A program made the position numbers and the translations under genes. Below the pieces are notes generated by a model, which was given only the letters and a program-made list of their open reading frames with translations, did no database searches and was not told the origin of the DNA. From assembly GCF_018128285.1 (NCBI RefSeq), contig NZ_CP072380.1, forward strand, positions 2,480,001 through 2,544,000: DNA of 64,000 nt, in the 5' to 3' direction. Positions 1 to 9,485 of the stretch are shown one piece after another (within the stretch, counting starts at the first letter, position 1; each line of letters starts with the position of its first letter). This DNA comes from Atopobium sp. oral taxon 416 (lineage in GTDB: Bacteria > Actinomycetota > Coriobacteriia > Coriobacteriales > Atopobiaceae).

Positions 1-752
1 CCCGAAGGCGGCCTTAGAGACGCTTCCGCTGTCGTGCTGGCTCTTTCCGCGGCAAGCAGCCTCACTGCCCTGTCGGCAAGCACGAGCAGACACACGGGTC
101 CTGCTGCCACGAGCGTGTCGTCTACCCACTCTCCGAGGCAAGACCTCGCATCGGCCTCTTGGGCCTCTCCTTTACGCTGTGTAAGATCTCAATCTTGCCC
201 CTGATCTTAGGCCTCTTGCTGCGGATTCTCTTCCCCTTCCTGCGCAGGTGGTGCCGCATCTTGCCTTGCGGGCCGGCTTCCGGCAGGTCGAGGGCGGCGG
301 CTACGGACCTGCCGGTAAGAATAGTCGGCAGGCTCAACGGTGCACCTGCCGCCACCCTCGAGCCTGAGATATAGTCTATCTCCTCCAGGGACCAGTGTCT
401 GTCCATGATGAGTAAGCGCACCTTCTGCGTAAGCGCAGGGTCTGAAAGCCGCCTTTTCGCCCTGCATCTCCTGTGGCGCTCATCCGCCCTCCTTTTGGGC
501 AGCACATGCCCTAAAGCGCCCGTGCCGGCCGTTCCTCTTGAGCTTGTGGCAGACGCTGGAGCTGTCCCTGCCGATCTCTGCCGCGATATAGCCGATGGAG
601 CTTCCCTTGTGCCATGCAGCTTGGCTATGCAGTCCCTCTCCTGAGGGCTTACGATGCTTGTAGTGGCACATTCCTTCCAGCTTTCGACGTTGACTTGGAT
701 AACCAACATCGTAGCCTTCCGGAGTGTGCCACGCCTGCATGCAGCAGGTCAT
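1..752 (-). pseudogene. IS30-family transposase relic, cut by the window edge
   Basis: Pieces of one IS30-type transposase can be read on the minus strand in more than one frame. An N-terminal helix-turn-helix piece (GSSIGYIAAEIGRDSSSVCH, about 570-620) is followed by a central part (RRLSDPALTQKVRLLIMDRH near 400-460) and the basic RHHLRRKGKRIRSKRPKIRG stretch near 200-260. The DDE domain start (WVDDTLVAAG...CLLVLADRA) runs off base 1. Frames change between these blocks, so the gene is broken by indels. IS30 transposases normally have about 320-380 residues with a DDE catalytic core; only the first part is in the window. The family call rests on remembered motif patterns, and the inactive state is seen directly. 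Confidence 0.75.
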
Positions 753-781
753 CCTGTTGCACTCAGAATGCTAATCCGCCG

Positions 782-823
782 AAGGAATAGAGCTTCTGTG
801 TCTCACTACTTCAGCCAATTCAC
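782..823 (-). repeat. 42-bp inverted repeat, copy 1
   Basis: Read on the minus strand this begins GTGAATTGGCTGAAGTAGTG and continues for 42 bases. It matches bases 2463-2504 on the plus strand with one mismatch. It lies just upstream of the IS30 relic, where a terminal inverted repeat of that element would be expected. I infer that it is an IS end. Confidence 0.7.
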
Positions 824-937
824 TTGTCGACATGCTGTGGCCCCTCTGGGACGAGTGGGAAGCAAGGACTTAGGTCAATCATGGTCTAACATAGAGATTT
901 GTTTTTGCTCCTGGTGTACAACATGCTGTGATTTTTG

Positions 938-1138
938 CTATTCATCCAAAAAGAAGATTTCATCTACATGGAGATTCAGCAATTTCGCAATTTTCATTGC
1001 AAGTTCAAGTGAGGGATTGTATTTGTCATTCTCGATGGCGATAATCGTCTGTCGGCTCACACCTAGCTCTTTTGCCATATCTTCCTGACGCAATCCTGCA
1101 TCTTTTCTTAACCGCTTTATTATGTTTCTCATAGGCAT
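938..1138 (-). CDS. XRE-family transcriptional regulator, short single-domain type
   Basis: This 66-residue protein is nearly all a Cro/C1-type helix-turn-helix (residues about 5-58: IIKRLRKDAGLRQEDMAKEL, then GVSRQTIIAIENDKYNPSLE). It ends with the KLLNLHVDEIFFLDE tail typical of small Firmicutes-like regulators. The start overlaps the stop of the preceding membrane gene in a TAATG junction (1136-1140), so the two are co-translated. A second ATG two codons in is an alternative start. The gene is clearly more AT-rich than its surroundings, which suggests transfer from a low-GC donor. It probably represses its own promoter through the inverted repeat at 1505-1526; that link is inferred. Confidence 0.85.
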   Translation of the reverse strand: MPMRNIIKRLRKDAGLRQEDMAKELGVSRQTIIAIENDKYNPSLELAMKIAKLLNLHVDEIFFLDE

Positions 1139-1467
1139 TACGCTTTCAAGAAAAGATAAACGCCGACAGACAGAATAACAACGATAATGACAATGACTGC
1201 GATGATCGCTTGTGCAAGTTTATTTGGCTCTTTATATTCTTCATCGCCGGCAATCATTTTTCGCCTCATCGCAAGTTGTGAGAACCCTTGGACACACATT
1301 GACAAACACAGAATTAAGCAGGGTAGTATTTCAAATTTTGCACCGTTTACAAGCGACTGATACATATTGAATAACGTCCATGTGCACAGGGCTATCAACG
1401 CGGCTTTATAACCCCGCTCTTCCGAGCGCAACTGAATATTTTTATCCATCTCGTCCATTTTTTTCAT
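1138..1467 (-). CDS. small membrane protein paired with XRE regulator
   Basis: This 109-residue protein has three or four hydrophobic segments: about residues 20-38 (LIALCTWTLFNMYQSLV), 43-60 (ILPCLILCLSMCVQGFSQLA) and a strong C-terminal one (AIIAVIVIIVVILSVGVYLF). I chose the ATG at 1467 because TAGGAG stands five bases before it; the frame stays open further upstream without a ribosome site. It resembles the uncharacterised membrane proteins often encoded beside short XRE regulators in Firmicutes. No enzymatic motif is seen, so the function is unknown. It is the first gene of a two-gene operon and is AT-rich like its partner. Confidence 0.8.
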   Translation of the reverse strand: MKKMDEMDKNIQLRSEERGYKAALIALCTWTLFNMYQSLVNGAKFEILPCLILCLSMCVQGFSQLAMRRKMIAGDEEYKEPNKLAQAIIAVIVIIVVILSVGVYLFLKA

Positions 1468-1504
1468 AGTTTTTCTCCTATTAAAGATGCGGAAGTAATC
1501 TTTT

Positions 1505-1558
1505 AATGTAAAGATCTCTTTACATTTCTTATTATCCTGCACCACCGGGAAATGTCAA
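1505..1558 (-). promoter_or_regulatory. promoter and operator-like inverted repeat of the XRE/membrane operon
   Basis: On the minus strand TTGACA (1553-1558) and GATAAT (1531-1536) are separated by 16 bases, a near-consensus housekeeping promoter. The expected transcription start falls at about 1524. There the perfect inverted repeat AATGTAAAG-N4-CTTTACATT (1505-1526) lies, just ahead of the ribosome site. Such placement suits repression by the encoded XRE protein. The promoter and repeat are seen; autoregulation is inferred. Confidence 0.7.
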
Positions 1559-1829
1559 GAGTCCTTAACATTTCCCAAAACTATTTTCTACCGGTAGATT
1601 AAATTAAGCCTTTGTTGATTCCTGTGGTCAGAATCTAGGCGGCAGCGGAGGAGCGCTCTTCGCGGCGTTTCCTAGAGCCCGTTTCCTCCTGGTCTCGCCC
1701 TTCCTTGTCTCATCCTCCCTGTCCTCCCCGGCTGACCTGTATCATTTTTTCGGACAGTGCGGCTTGAGGAATTATGAGGCTCCTCTTAACTGCAAGACAA
1801 GCCGACCGAAAGGACGACAGGTAACAAAC

Positions 1830-2490
1830 AATCTTGCTACCAAATACAGCGATGAGTAGCGCCTGAAAACAGCTGAGTGTGCTATCTCCACCGGCAAGCC
1901 GATAGCCCACCTCGCCACCGAACTAGGGCTTAAATCCTAAAACACTAAAAGCCGCTGGGTAGAAGAGCACAGAGATAGGCTATCAGGTGCTTAAGCGCAG
2001 CGAGGCTAAAGAGGAAAAGCTCAAAAGCCTTATGCCAAGCGCAGCTAAGAGCTTGAGATGGAACATGCCTTCTTAAAGGCAGCTGTTAAGCCTTCTTTAC
2101 AAAGGATCTAAGCGCAATAGATTGTTACAAGCAGAAGCTTAAGGAGAAGGAAAACTTCCCGATCAAGATATGGGCTTTAATCCTTAAGGTATCGCGCTCA
2201 AGCTTTTATTCATGGGTGTTTCGCAGGAGCACCAGAAAACGGGTGAGGTGAGCTTAAAGAGGCTATCTGGCACTTGTGGGTGGACTCTGACAGAGGTTTT
2301 GGGGCTAGGTTCACACCCACTGCTATCTAGCTGATGAGTTTTTCCAACACTACCCTCTACAGGGTAAGAAGATGCATGCGCGAGCTTAAGAATAAAGGGC
2401 TCACCCCCTTTACAGATCAGAAGAGAGCCACTGTCCCTGACAGATATGCCAAACCAAAGCCTGTGAATTGGCTGAAGTAGTGAGACACAG
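1830..2490 (+). pseudogene. IS3-family orfA/orfB relic
   Basis: Translation in shifting frames gives a decayed IS3 OrfA (KYSDE-RLKTAE, ISTGKPIAHLATELGL, KRSEAKEEKLKSL, ELEMEHAFLK). This is followed by the start of OrfB (KLKEKENFPIKIWALILKVS and LYRVRRCMRELKNKGLTPFT). Many in-frame stops and shifts are present. The homology stops at about 2460, where the 42-bp repeat begins, so the DDE core is missing. Bases 1559-1830 before it hold no gene that I can support. Confidence 0.7.
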
Positions 2491-2504
2491 AAGCCCTATT
2501 CCTT
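2463..2504 (+). repeat. 42-bp inverted repeat, copy 2
   Basis: This matches the minus strand of 782-823 over 42 bases with a single mismatch (the C at 2495). The sequence to its left differs completely from that beside copy 1, so the repeat has a sharp edge at its GTGAATT end, as expected for the terminus of a mobile element. The interior that should follow is replaced by the IS3 relic starting near 2530. Confidence 0.7.
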
Positions 2505-2529
2505 TCGAATCCCTGGCTTTTACAGTGCC

Positions 2530-3698
2530 ACCTCTGTGGGCCTATTCAGCCTCGGCTATACCGCTTATGTACCATTCTTCCGGCGTGTCGCAGCTAAGCG
2601 TATGGTGAATCCGCCTGCTGTTGTAGAACTCAACGAACTTTGCGATGGTGTCCTTGAGCTCTGGCAGGCGTGCTGTATTTTGTCTGCCTTTAGGCATTCG
2701 CTCTTGAGGGTCTGAAACTATCTCTCTATCAAAGCGTTGTCCTTCCATCTCACCCTTTCGTCCATGCTCTGGGATATCCCTTTGGATGCGAGCAGAAAGA
2801 CGTACTCCTTAGAGCCGAAGAACGCTCCCCTGCTCGAAGTTCATGGTAAAGGGTATCCCCATGCTCCCTGAAAGCCTGCTTGGCGCGTGTAGCGATCTCC
2901 TGTGCTCTGCATGGTGTCAAAGAGCCTTCCAGCAGACGATGTAGCGGCTAAACCAGTCGATGAGCGAGCTTAAGATACAAGGTGCTTCCCTTCGATCTGG
3001 ACATAGGTGGATGTCGGTGGACCACACCTGGTTGGGGAACAGGACACCTTGCCCTTCAAGAGATAGAGGAACCTTCTGGATGCCCAGGAGGGTACCGGAG
3101 GAGACGGCAGCGTACAGCATGGGCTGGATGCCTGCAAGCTCCATCAGCCTTAAGACACCCTGTAGCGGGTGGCATGTGCCTCTCCTTGCTTTTGCAGCAT
3201 CCTCTATATCTTCCTTGCCCCATAAAGGCGGGGCAGTCGATGTGTATGGCATCGATCAGTGCAAAAAAGCCTCTCGTCCTCGCCCAACCAGATCTGCCCA
3301 TCCTCCATAGACCCGTCTGCGGGACCTCTGGCGATGTCGCGCTATGCTATGGCCCTGCTCATGCCCAAAAGCTTACCTGCAGCTGCCTTACGCCTTGGAG
3401 CTATATGCGTTGTCGTCACAAACCCGCTAGAGGAAGTCGCACTTAACGCTAAAGCTGCCTGATCGTCTTGAGAGCATCGTCATACCTTCGCCTGCTCCTT
3501 GCTTGCGCGTTTCGTTCTTGCCTTGCCGAATATGTCGTCGGAGCCCGCCAGCAGCTCGTCTTTTCAGCTGGCCGCTAGCGACGGACTCTCGCCGTGCTTC
3601 GCTGCTACCGGGGAGAGCGTCTCCTGCTCCTTTTCGACCTCAAGCGCTACCTTCATCTTGAACTGCGGGCTGTAGGTCTTCCTTGTCGTCTTTGACAT
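2530..3698 (-). pseudogene. IS3-family transposase (orfA and orfB), frameshifted
   Basis: OrfA starts at 3698 (MSKTTRKTYSPQFKMKVALE; the HTH part AAKHGESPSL follows). It then continues in other frames with DELLAGSDDIFGKARTKRAS. OrfB is recognisable from FPNQVWSTDI and SLIDWFSRYIV (2917-3252), from ALIERYFQTLKSECLK, and from the C-terminal FVEFYNSRRIHHTLSCDTPE (2542-2748). These are the usual landmarks of the IS3 DDE domain. Several frameshifts and stops make it inactive. Its OrfA end abuts the broken HAD gene, so insertion probably destroyed the 3' part of that gene. Confidence 0.75.
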
Positions 3699-3739
3699 TG
3701 CCACTCTTACAATCCGTGTCTCAAAACCGGCAGCCACGT

Positions 3740-4166
3740 CATATGAGATCGTCCTCAAAGTGGTAGATGCTCTGATAGACACTCATATGGAAGAGGTCCA
3801 TGTGTTCCGCATCCTCGGCTCTACAGATGCAGACATCTGGATAGAAGAGCACCACCATCACCTGCTCTGCTTTTGCAGCCTTCACAATCTCGCTTGCTGC
3901 CAAAGCATCAATGGAATATGTATCGAACGTCTCCTTCGTCTCGAAGTCATAGGTCAAAGCACCTGACGCAAGGACGCCATAGCGGATGGGCCCCGTTGTA
4001 TCGCCGAGAGATCAGAGCGCCTCGACGGTGTTTCTCTCTGCGCAGAGCGCCAAGGTCATCCTCTGCCCGCAAGACGACCAAGTGCCTTCCAGATCAGGCC
4101 TGACACGGTTTTGGCAGATGTCAAGAGTGTTCCATCCATATCGGATGCAAGCAGCTGGAGTCCCAC
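3740..4166 (-). pseudogene. Cof-type HAD phosphatase fragment
   Basis: A GTG at 4166 preceded by GGAAGGGG opens a frame reading LASDMDGTLLTSAKTVSG. It carries the HAD motif I (DxDGTLL with catalytic aspartates) that marks Cof-type sugar-phosphate or FMN phosphatases. Homology continues after a shift as GPIRYGVLASGALTYDFETK and IVKAAKAEQVMVVLFYPDVC, and ends at about 3740 against the IS3 relic. Motifs II-IV are therefore absent, and indels lie in the first third. An intact relative is present at 37974-38771. Confidence 0.7.
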
Positions 4167-4395
4167 AAGATTCCCCTTCCAGATGGCTCCAGAAGCATCG
4201 TAGCAGCTCCCAGCTACAGAACCGCCCATCTCGTCAAGACATCATGCATACCTCTTCCTCTCCCGCCGCCATTTTTCAGGAACTATGATGGTATGGTGTA
4301 GCTTTCTCCATTTGGCCGCATCCCGCAATGATTACGGGACCTGCGGGGTAGAACAACCCATGCAATGCAGAAAAGCGAACGAGAGGGGTCCGGCT

Positions 4396-4911
4396 ATGGC
4401 ATTGAACAAAAAGGTTACAGACATCCTAAACAAGCAGGTCAACAAGGAGCTCTATTCCGCCTATCTCTATCTGACCTTCGCAGACTACTATGAGGACAGG
4501 AACCTCAAGGGCTATGCAAACTGGTATATGATCCAAGTCCAGGAGGAGGTTGCCCACGCAAAGATCCTGCGCCGCTATCTGCTGGATAACGATGCCGAGG
4601 TCACCCTCGAAGCTATCGATAAGCCAACGAACAAGTATGTAAACGACCTCGAGCCGATGGAGGCTGGCCTCAAGCACGAGGAGTACATCACCTCGGCCAT
4701 CAACGAGTGCTATGCCACAGCCTATGAGATTCACGACTTCAGGACCATGCAGATGCTCGATTGGTTCGTAAAGGAGCAGGGCGAAGAGGAGACGAACGCC
4801 CGCGACATGATCAGCGACTACAAGCTCTTCGCCGGCACGCCGCAGGGCCTCTACAACCTCGATCAGAAGTACCTGACCCGTACCTTCATCGCACCGACGA
4901 TGCCGATGTAG
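4396..4911 (+). CDS. ferritin (non-haem iron storage)
   Basis: This 171-residue four-helix ferritin oxidises and stores iron in the cytosol. The ferroxidase ligands are visible: Glu18 (NKELYSAYLYL), the EExxH of helix B (QEEVAHAKILRRYL), and the C-D helix acidic run KEQGEEETNARDM. The length matches bacterial FtnA. I chose the ATG at 4396 because GAGAGGGG precedes it at good spacing and the protein begins MALNKKVTDILNKQV as in the family; the frame is open further upstream without support. It stands alone between pseudogenes and has its own terminator, so it is one of the few surviving functional genes in this decayed region. Confidence 0.93.
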   Translation: MALNKKVTDILNKQVNKELYSAYLYLTFADYYEDRNLKGYANWYMIQVQEEVAHAKILRRYLLDNDAEVTLEAIDKPTNKYVNDLEPMEAGLKHEEYITSAINECYATAYEIHDFRTMQMLDWFVKEQGEEETNARDMISDYKLFAGTPQGLYNLDQKYLTRTFIAPTMPM

Positions 4912-4935
4912 GAGAAAACAGAAACATAGACTTTC

Positions 4936-4966
4936 AGGGAGGGTCCGTAGGGGCCCTCCCTTTTTC
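4936..4966 (+). terminator. rho-independent terminator of ferritin
   Basis: The arms AGGGAGGG and CCCTCCCT surround a short G/C core and are followed directly by a run of T (4961-4965), 25 bases after the ferritin stop codon. Confidence 0.85.
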
Positions 4967-4983
4967 TGTGTCGATTAGGAAAT

Positions 4984-5829
4984 CTATTTCGTGCTCTCTT
5001 CTGACTCCTCGAAGAAAAGGTCGATTCGGAACTTGCCCTCCCCTGCCACGCGGGAAAGCATCCCGCCGTAGCGCCTAGTAATGAGGGGGATGGCTTTATC
5101 GGTAAAGTCCGTCTTTCCCCAGAACTCGACATACACCGAGGTCGTCCCCATCGCGCGCCGACAGACGGCCGAGATCGATCGACGCTGTGCATCTTCGGCA
5201 ACAGAAGAGGCCACTATCGTCTCGTCGAGGGCTGATCCCATGAGGGTATAGATATCATCCCCCACCATGAGATTCAAGGCAGCGCCATCCGCGATGCAGC
5301 TCAAGGTAATGCCCTTGTCCTGGCAGATGAGCAGCTTCTCCGAGAGCACGATATCGAGTGTCTCATTTCCGGTGTGTACGACCGCATCCTACACGCTGAC
5401 CTCGCGCAGGGGCGCAGCTGTCTCCTTGCCGAACTCGGTGCCTGCATCGGAGAGTGTCCCAAACACTTTGTGGCAGATATCATACATGCGCATGTTGATA
5501 GCATCCACTGTCTGACAGCTCGCGAGGCACTGGCGCTCTGCCAAGACATGCCGTGCCGTATCGCGCTCTGCTGCAAGCCTCCAGTTGATCAGGAGCTCGT
5601 ACTCCATAAGCACCGTGAAGACGCAGATGAAGCCCTGCACGGCTCTGAGCGCCATGACATAGGCTACCGATATCCCACCGACGAAGAGGCTCTTGATCAC
5701 GAGGCTGAAGCGGATGACCATGAGGATCACGACTGCCATCATAAGAATCATGGTGGGGCCGCTCAGACCTTCGAGCCCTTCTACGACGAGAGCGCACTCT
5801 CCCTTCGGAAGAAAGGGCTTCGTCGGCAC
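4984..5829 (-). pseudogene. GHKL-type sensor histidine kinase, one amber stop and truncated N-terminus
   Basis: A single frame runs through two hydrophobic segments (ILMMAVVILMVIRFSLVI; SVAYVMALRAVQGFICVF) and a coiled dimerisation region with the phospho-acceptor-like NMRMYDICHKV. The ATPase part follows (TGNETLDIVLSEKLLICQDK, then ADGAALNLMVGDDIYTLMGS, the N-box region, and RYGGMLSRVAG). Such GHKL kinases act with LytTR regulators in peptide or quorum signalling. The only break in this stretch is the TAG at 5389-5391, standing where relatives have Tyr (VSV-stop-DAVVHTG). The sensor N-terminus with more membrane helices is missing at the junction near 5815. No response regulator lies beside it. 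Confidence 0.7.
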
Positions 5830-6025
5830 CGGCTGGGACCTCTATGAGCTGCCCCAGTTCACCTACGCGCAGGATGTCATCGACAACGCGAAGGCCTACT
5901 CCAACACTGCGCTCGTCCTTCTCACCCGCAAGGGTGAGAAGGACTATGGCCTGACGACCAACATGGCCGACTACGGAGGCTCCGAGGTTGGTAGGAGCTA
6001 CCTTGAGCTCACGCCGAACGAGTAG
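5822..6025 (+). pseudogene. fragment of a GH3-type beta-glucosidase C-terminal domain
   Basis: The last 65 codons of this frame (GWDLYELPQFTYAQDVIDNA, then SNTALVLLTRKGEKDYGLTT and GRSYLELTPNE) resemble the C-terminal sandwich domain of family 3 glycoside hydrolases. There a conserved line of the type TAxVVxxRxGGEG...DM is followed by YLELT.NE. Everything before and after is absent, so this is a rearranged scrap joined to the kinase relic. The family call is from memory of the motif and is moderate. Confidence 0.5.
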
Positions 6026-6068
6026 GCCAGCTATATGAAGTCAAGACTCAAAAGATAGATTCCCAGCA

Positions 6069-7020
6069 CAAAAGTTTTGACTCTGTTAGACCACTGTGGG
6101 TATGAGGTCATGTCGCCTGCTCCCAGTACTTAGGGAACACAATCGGCATACCTATATAGCCTCTCTGGGTAGTGTGGTAGACGCCGTCTCACTTGTGCCT
6201 GTAGATCTGCTCGCGCTTATAGCCGTTCGATCTTCGGAACTGCTCCTTGTAGCAGAACCACTTCTGGGTAGTGTTAGAGATGCTTGGTCGAGACCTTGCG
6301 GATGCGATCCATGAAGTGCTTAAGCCGCAAGTGCATGGAGTTGACCTGTGACGTGCACTGCGCCGAGGTTGACCAGGCCGCTTGCATATTGGCCCTTACC
6401 GTCGCACCGAGCTTGTCTACGCCGTAGACAACGCAGAGCTGTAGGTTAGAGAGCCCCCGCACACAGATGCTGTGGGCACTGCGCTGCTTGAGGGAGCACT
6501 GTCTCGAATGAGCCTGCCCCATGGTGGTCGGCTAGGCTCTTTGCGAAGTGTTTGCCGACGGCGTACAACAACTTAAGCCTTAACGCTATCGCCTCACATG
6601 CGTGCTGGCGCATGAACTAGACGCTGTACACTCACCCGCCGCATCTCTTCTCACACCTGTACAGCGTGAGCCTGCCAGCTAGGCACTGGGTAAGCTCCAT
6701 CCACTGGGATACTGCTAACTTCGACTGCGCGAGCAGCTTGCCTGTCCCTGCTGTGAGTGAGCACCCGCGCTTGGTGAACTGCGGGCATGTGGCGGACTTG
6801 TCGGCCTGCTATGTTAGCTTCTCGGCTATCATCTGCTTGAGGCCGGCGGTAAGTGCAACCTTCTCCTCGCAGGTCAGCTACTTTGCTAGTTGTCGTATCG
6901 TGTCGAGCATGCGGGGTCTTCTTCAGGTCGGTTTCTTAGTCGAACCCGATTGTAGGGTGACCCCGTGACATCTTTTCGCTTCCCTATATCTACAATGGTC
7001 TAACAGGGTCAAAGTTTTTG
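6069..7020 (-). mobile_element. IS1595-family element, degenerate
   Basis: Imperfect terminal inverted repeats bound the element: AAAAGTTTTGACTCTGTTAG at its low end and, on the opposite strand, AAAAACTTTGACCCTGTTAG at its high end. The roughly 950-bp interior encodes on the minus strand pieces of an ISXO2-like DDE transposase: AQSKLAVSQWMELTQCLAG, FMRQHACEAIAL, VNSMHLRLKHFMDRIRKV, STKHL, and WFCYKEQFRRSNGYKREQIY. The zinc-ribbon start is eroded. Frames shift repeatedly, so there is no active transposase. Confidence 0.75.
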
Positions 7021-7159
7021 CAAGTAAGAGCTGCACCTTGAGAGTTGAATATCGAATGCTTATGGAGACCGCTTCTAGCGATCAGGATCGCAGGGAGCCT
7101 GGCCACGCATGACAGAAAAAGACGATATGGCACAGCTTCCTTGCTATAGCCGTCACAGC

Positions 7160-8162
7160 CACCCTATGAGGCTTTCCCTCGTGGCGTTTCTTGTCGTAAG
7201 AAGGCTTTAAGCTTCAAGTCACACCGGCAGGCTCTGCTGGCCGCAAGCCAGATTGCCCTTCTGAGGTAGGGCGAGCCACGCTTGGTGATGGGGTTGCCCG
7301 TGCTGTCGAACCTGCCCGACTGGCTCACCTGTGAGCTCAGCCCTGTGTAGGAGATGGCAGGGATGGCCAAGATAAGGGGCTCGACCTTCTCGAGAAGCTC
7401 GCCCACGAGCTTTTATACCTTGGCACACTCCTCGTCTAGCAAGTCCATCTGGTGCACGAGGGAGCGCACCTGAAACGATGCGGCCTCCTGTCCCAGCGCA
7501 ATGCCCACTGGTGCCTTGGTACGTGCGGCCCTCTCTTCTCGCCTTGAGGCCCCTTGGATGTCTTGGGTAAGCAAGTCTTGTCTTTTGTGTTTGAGCTTGA
7601 AGGGCAAGAGGGACTTTGAGAGCACAACCCTGGTACCTTGGGAGAACATGTTCGAGAAGATACCGTCGAGCTCGGGGAAGTAGGAGTCCATAAGACAGAT
7701 GCACTGGGTCTTTATCTCAAAGCTTCGCTTTAAGTGACTGCAGGTAGCGCGAGAGCGTGCGCAGTGACTGCACTTCGTCGCTGGCGAGTTTGGTTGTGTC
7801 GAATCCCCCTATGCGTAAGGGTCTTTGCTATAAGGCGGCTGTCCGCCCGATCGTTCTTGACGCCGGGAAGTCCCTTGAGTCTGCAGACGGCTCTGGCCTG
7901 CATAGGGGTTGATGATACAGACCGCATAGTCGCGAGACAGCCGCTAGCATAAGCAGGCCATCCAGCAGTGGCCTGTGGCCTTCATGCCGACAACCACGCC
8001 CTTCGGCTTCCTCACCTACCCCCTTTAAGCCAGCTTGCGGCACGCTCAAAGCCTTGAGCTGAGTTCTTAAAGCCCATTGGCTTGGCCAAGCTCTTCTCCG
8101 CGTTCGTTCACCGCTGCGATTAGGTAGTCTATCTTTTCGATGTTCTCACCTGCATAGATCAT
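7160..8162 (-). pseudogene. IS110-family transposase, frameshifted
   Basis: The ATG at 8162 follows GGAGGTC and begins MIYAGENIEKIDYLIAAVNE, the RuvC-like DEDD amino-terminal start of IS110 enzymes. Later pieces are KGVGEEAEGRGC, GLPGVKNDRADSRLIAKTL, FPELDGIFSNMFSQGTRVVL, and the Tnp20 region ILAIPAISYTGLSSQVSQSG, then STGNPITKRGSPYLRRAIWL. These lie in three frames. IS110 enzymes usually have about 400 residues; the order of motifs is conserved here but the reading frame is not. IS110 lacks inverted repeats, so the element edges cannot be set. Confidence 0.8.
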
Positions 8163-8396
8163 CCTGACCTCCTTCGTTAGTAGAACCGCAACCTCCTAAA
8201 AAGGTAACAAGATGTGAAATTCCTCATCTAGCTCATTTGCGGCCTGCTCTAGATGGGGTAGGATACCACTCTCCTTCGCGAGGTCTTGTAGCCTCAGCTG
8301 ACATGTCGGCAACACTCCCTGCCAGATGCTGTATTGCATCTGAAAGCATTCGATACTCAGCTCTCAAATGCGACAACTAAAAGATAGGAGTCTCTC

Positions 8397-9407
8397 ATGA
8401 ACAGGCGCATCTCTCTCCGGGATATCCTCAGTCTGGCCGGCAGTTATCTCTGGACCATCGCTCTCATCATCGCAGGAAGTCTCGTCGGCGCTGTCCTGAC
8501 CTCTGCACTCATAAGCGCCCTCTACGGTCTCATGGCAAAAGACGGCATACACCTCATGTGGGATGCCCTTACGGGAGAAGGTCCGGCAGCACTTGGCCTT
8601 CCTGTACAGGGTGCAGGCTACAGCATCTCATGGACGAGCATCGTCTATACCGCTGGCCGCTATCTTGCCCCTGTTGGCATATGGGCAGCTTTCCTCCTCT
8701 ATCTAGCACACTCCAAGACTTCGCGACCGATTCTTGGGATTTTGGGCCCGCACTACGGCAGCAATACCTTGAGGCACTTTGTCCTCGGTTTGGGCCTTGG
8801 CTGTGCGCTCAATGGCATCTGCGTCCTTGCTGCAGCCCTTTCCGGCTCGATCCATCTCTCTTTCATAGGGACAGACGCCCTGGGCCTCATCCTTGTCTTC
8901 GTCTGCGTCTTCATCCAGGCATCGGCAGAAGAGCTTGCCGTCCGCTGCTATCTCTACGAGCGCACGCTCAGGACCTGCGGAAGCTCCACTCTTTCTATCG
9001 TCCTGACCTCTGCCCTCTTTGCCCTTCTCCACCTCACGAACCAAGGAGCGAGCCTCGTGTCCTGCCTCAATATCTTCCTGATCGGCACCTTCTTCTGCCT
9101 GCTTGTGGCGAAGCTCCGCAGCCCCTGGTCAGCATTTGGCTGCCACACGGCCTGGAACTTCACGCAGGCCGTACTCTTCGGTCTTCCGAACTCCGGCGTC
9201 ACGACCCCATTCGCGCTCTTCGGCCTCGCTGCTGGAACAGCGCCGCAGGCTGGCTTTGCCTACGACCCCCTCTTCGGTATCGAAGCCTCACCCTTCTGCG
9301 GCATGGTCTGTGCTGCTGCCTGCGTGGCACTCATCTTCTATGCCAGAAGCCACAAGCTCGTTCCGGACAATATTTGGCAGGATAAGACAACACCTTCCGC
9401 CTCCTGA
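8397..9407 (+). CDS. CPBP-family intramembrane metalloprotease (CAAX/Abi type)
   Basis: This 336-residue polytopic membrane protein has the three CPBP motifs: EExxxR in AEELAVRCYLYE, FxxxH in FALLH, and HxxxN in HTAWN. These supply the glutamates, histidines and asparagine of the intramembrane active site. About eight hydrophobic helices surround them, starting with LWTIALIIAGSLVGAVLTSA. Family members cleave prenylated or bacteriocin-related substrates or serve immunity functions; the substrate here is unknown. The start ATG follows a GATAGGAG ribosome site. It is monocistronic, between an IS110 relic and a strong hairpin. The 230 bases upstream hold no gene I can support. Confidence 0.85.
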   Translation: MNRRISLRDILSLAGSYLWTIALIIAGSLVGAVLTSALISALYGLMAKDGIHLMWDALTGEGPAALGLPVQGAGYSISWTSIVYTAGRYLAPVGIWAAFLLYLAHSKTSRPILGILGPHYGSNTLRHFVLGLGLGCALNGICVLAAALSGSIHLSFIGTDALGLILVFVCVFIQASAEELAVRCYLYERTLRTCGSSTLSIVLTSALFALLHLTNQGASLVSCLNIFLIGTFFCLLVAKLRSPWSAFGCHTAWNFTQAVLFGLPNSGVTTPFALFGLAAGTAPQAGFAYDPLFGIEASPFCGMVCAAACVALIFYARSHKLVPDNIWQDKTTPSAS

Positions 9408-9429
9408 CAGAACTTCCATTCTCATGAAA

Positions 9430-9460
9430 AACGGCACAGGGAGCTACTCCCTGTGCCGTT
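9430..9460. terminator. bidirectional terminator hairpin
   Basis: A perfect 13-bp stem (AACGGCACAGGGA / TCCCTGTGCCGTT) with a 5-base loop lies between the convergent protease gene and the proC remnant. On the minus strand the stem is followed by TTTTC, so it terminates best in that direction. It may also end the protease transcript. Confidence 0.75.
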
Positions 9461-9485
9461 CCACTGTCTCTGGCACTGTGTTCCA

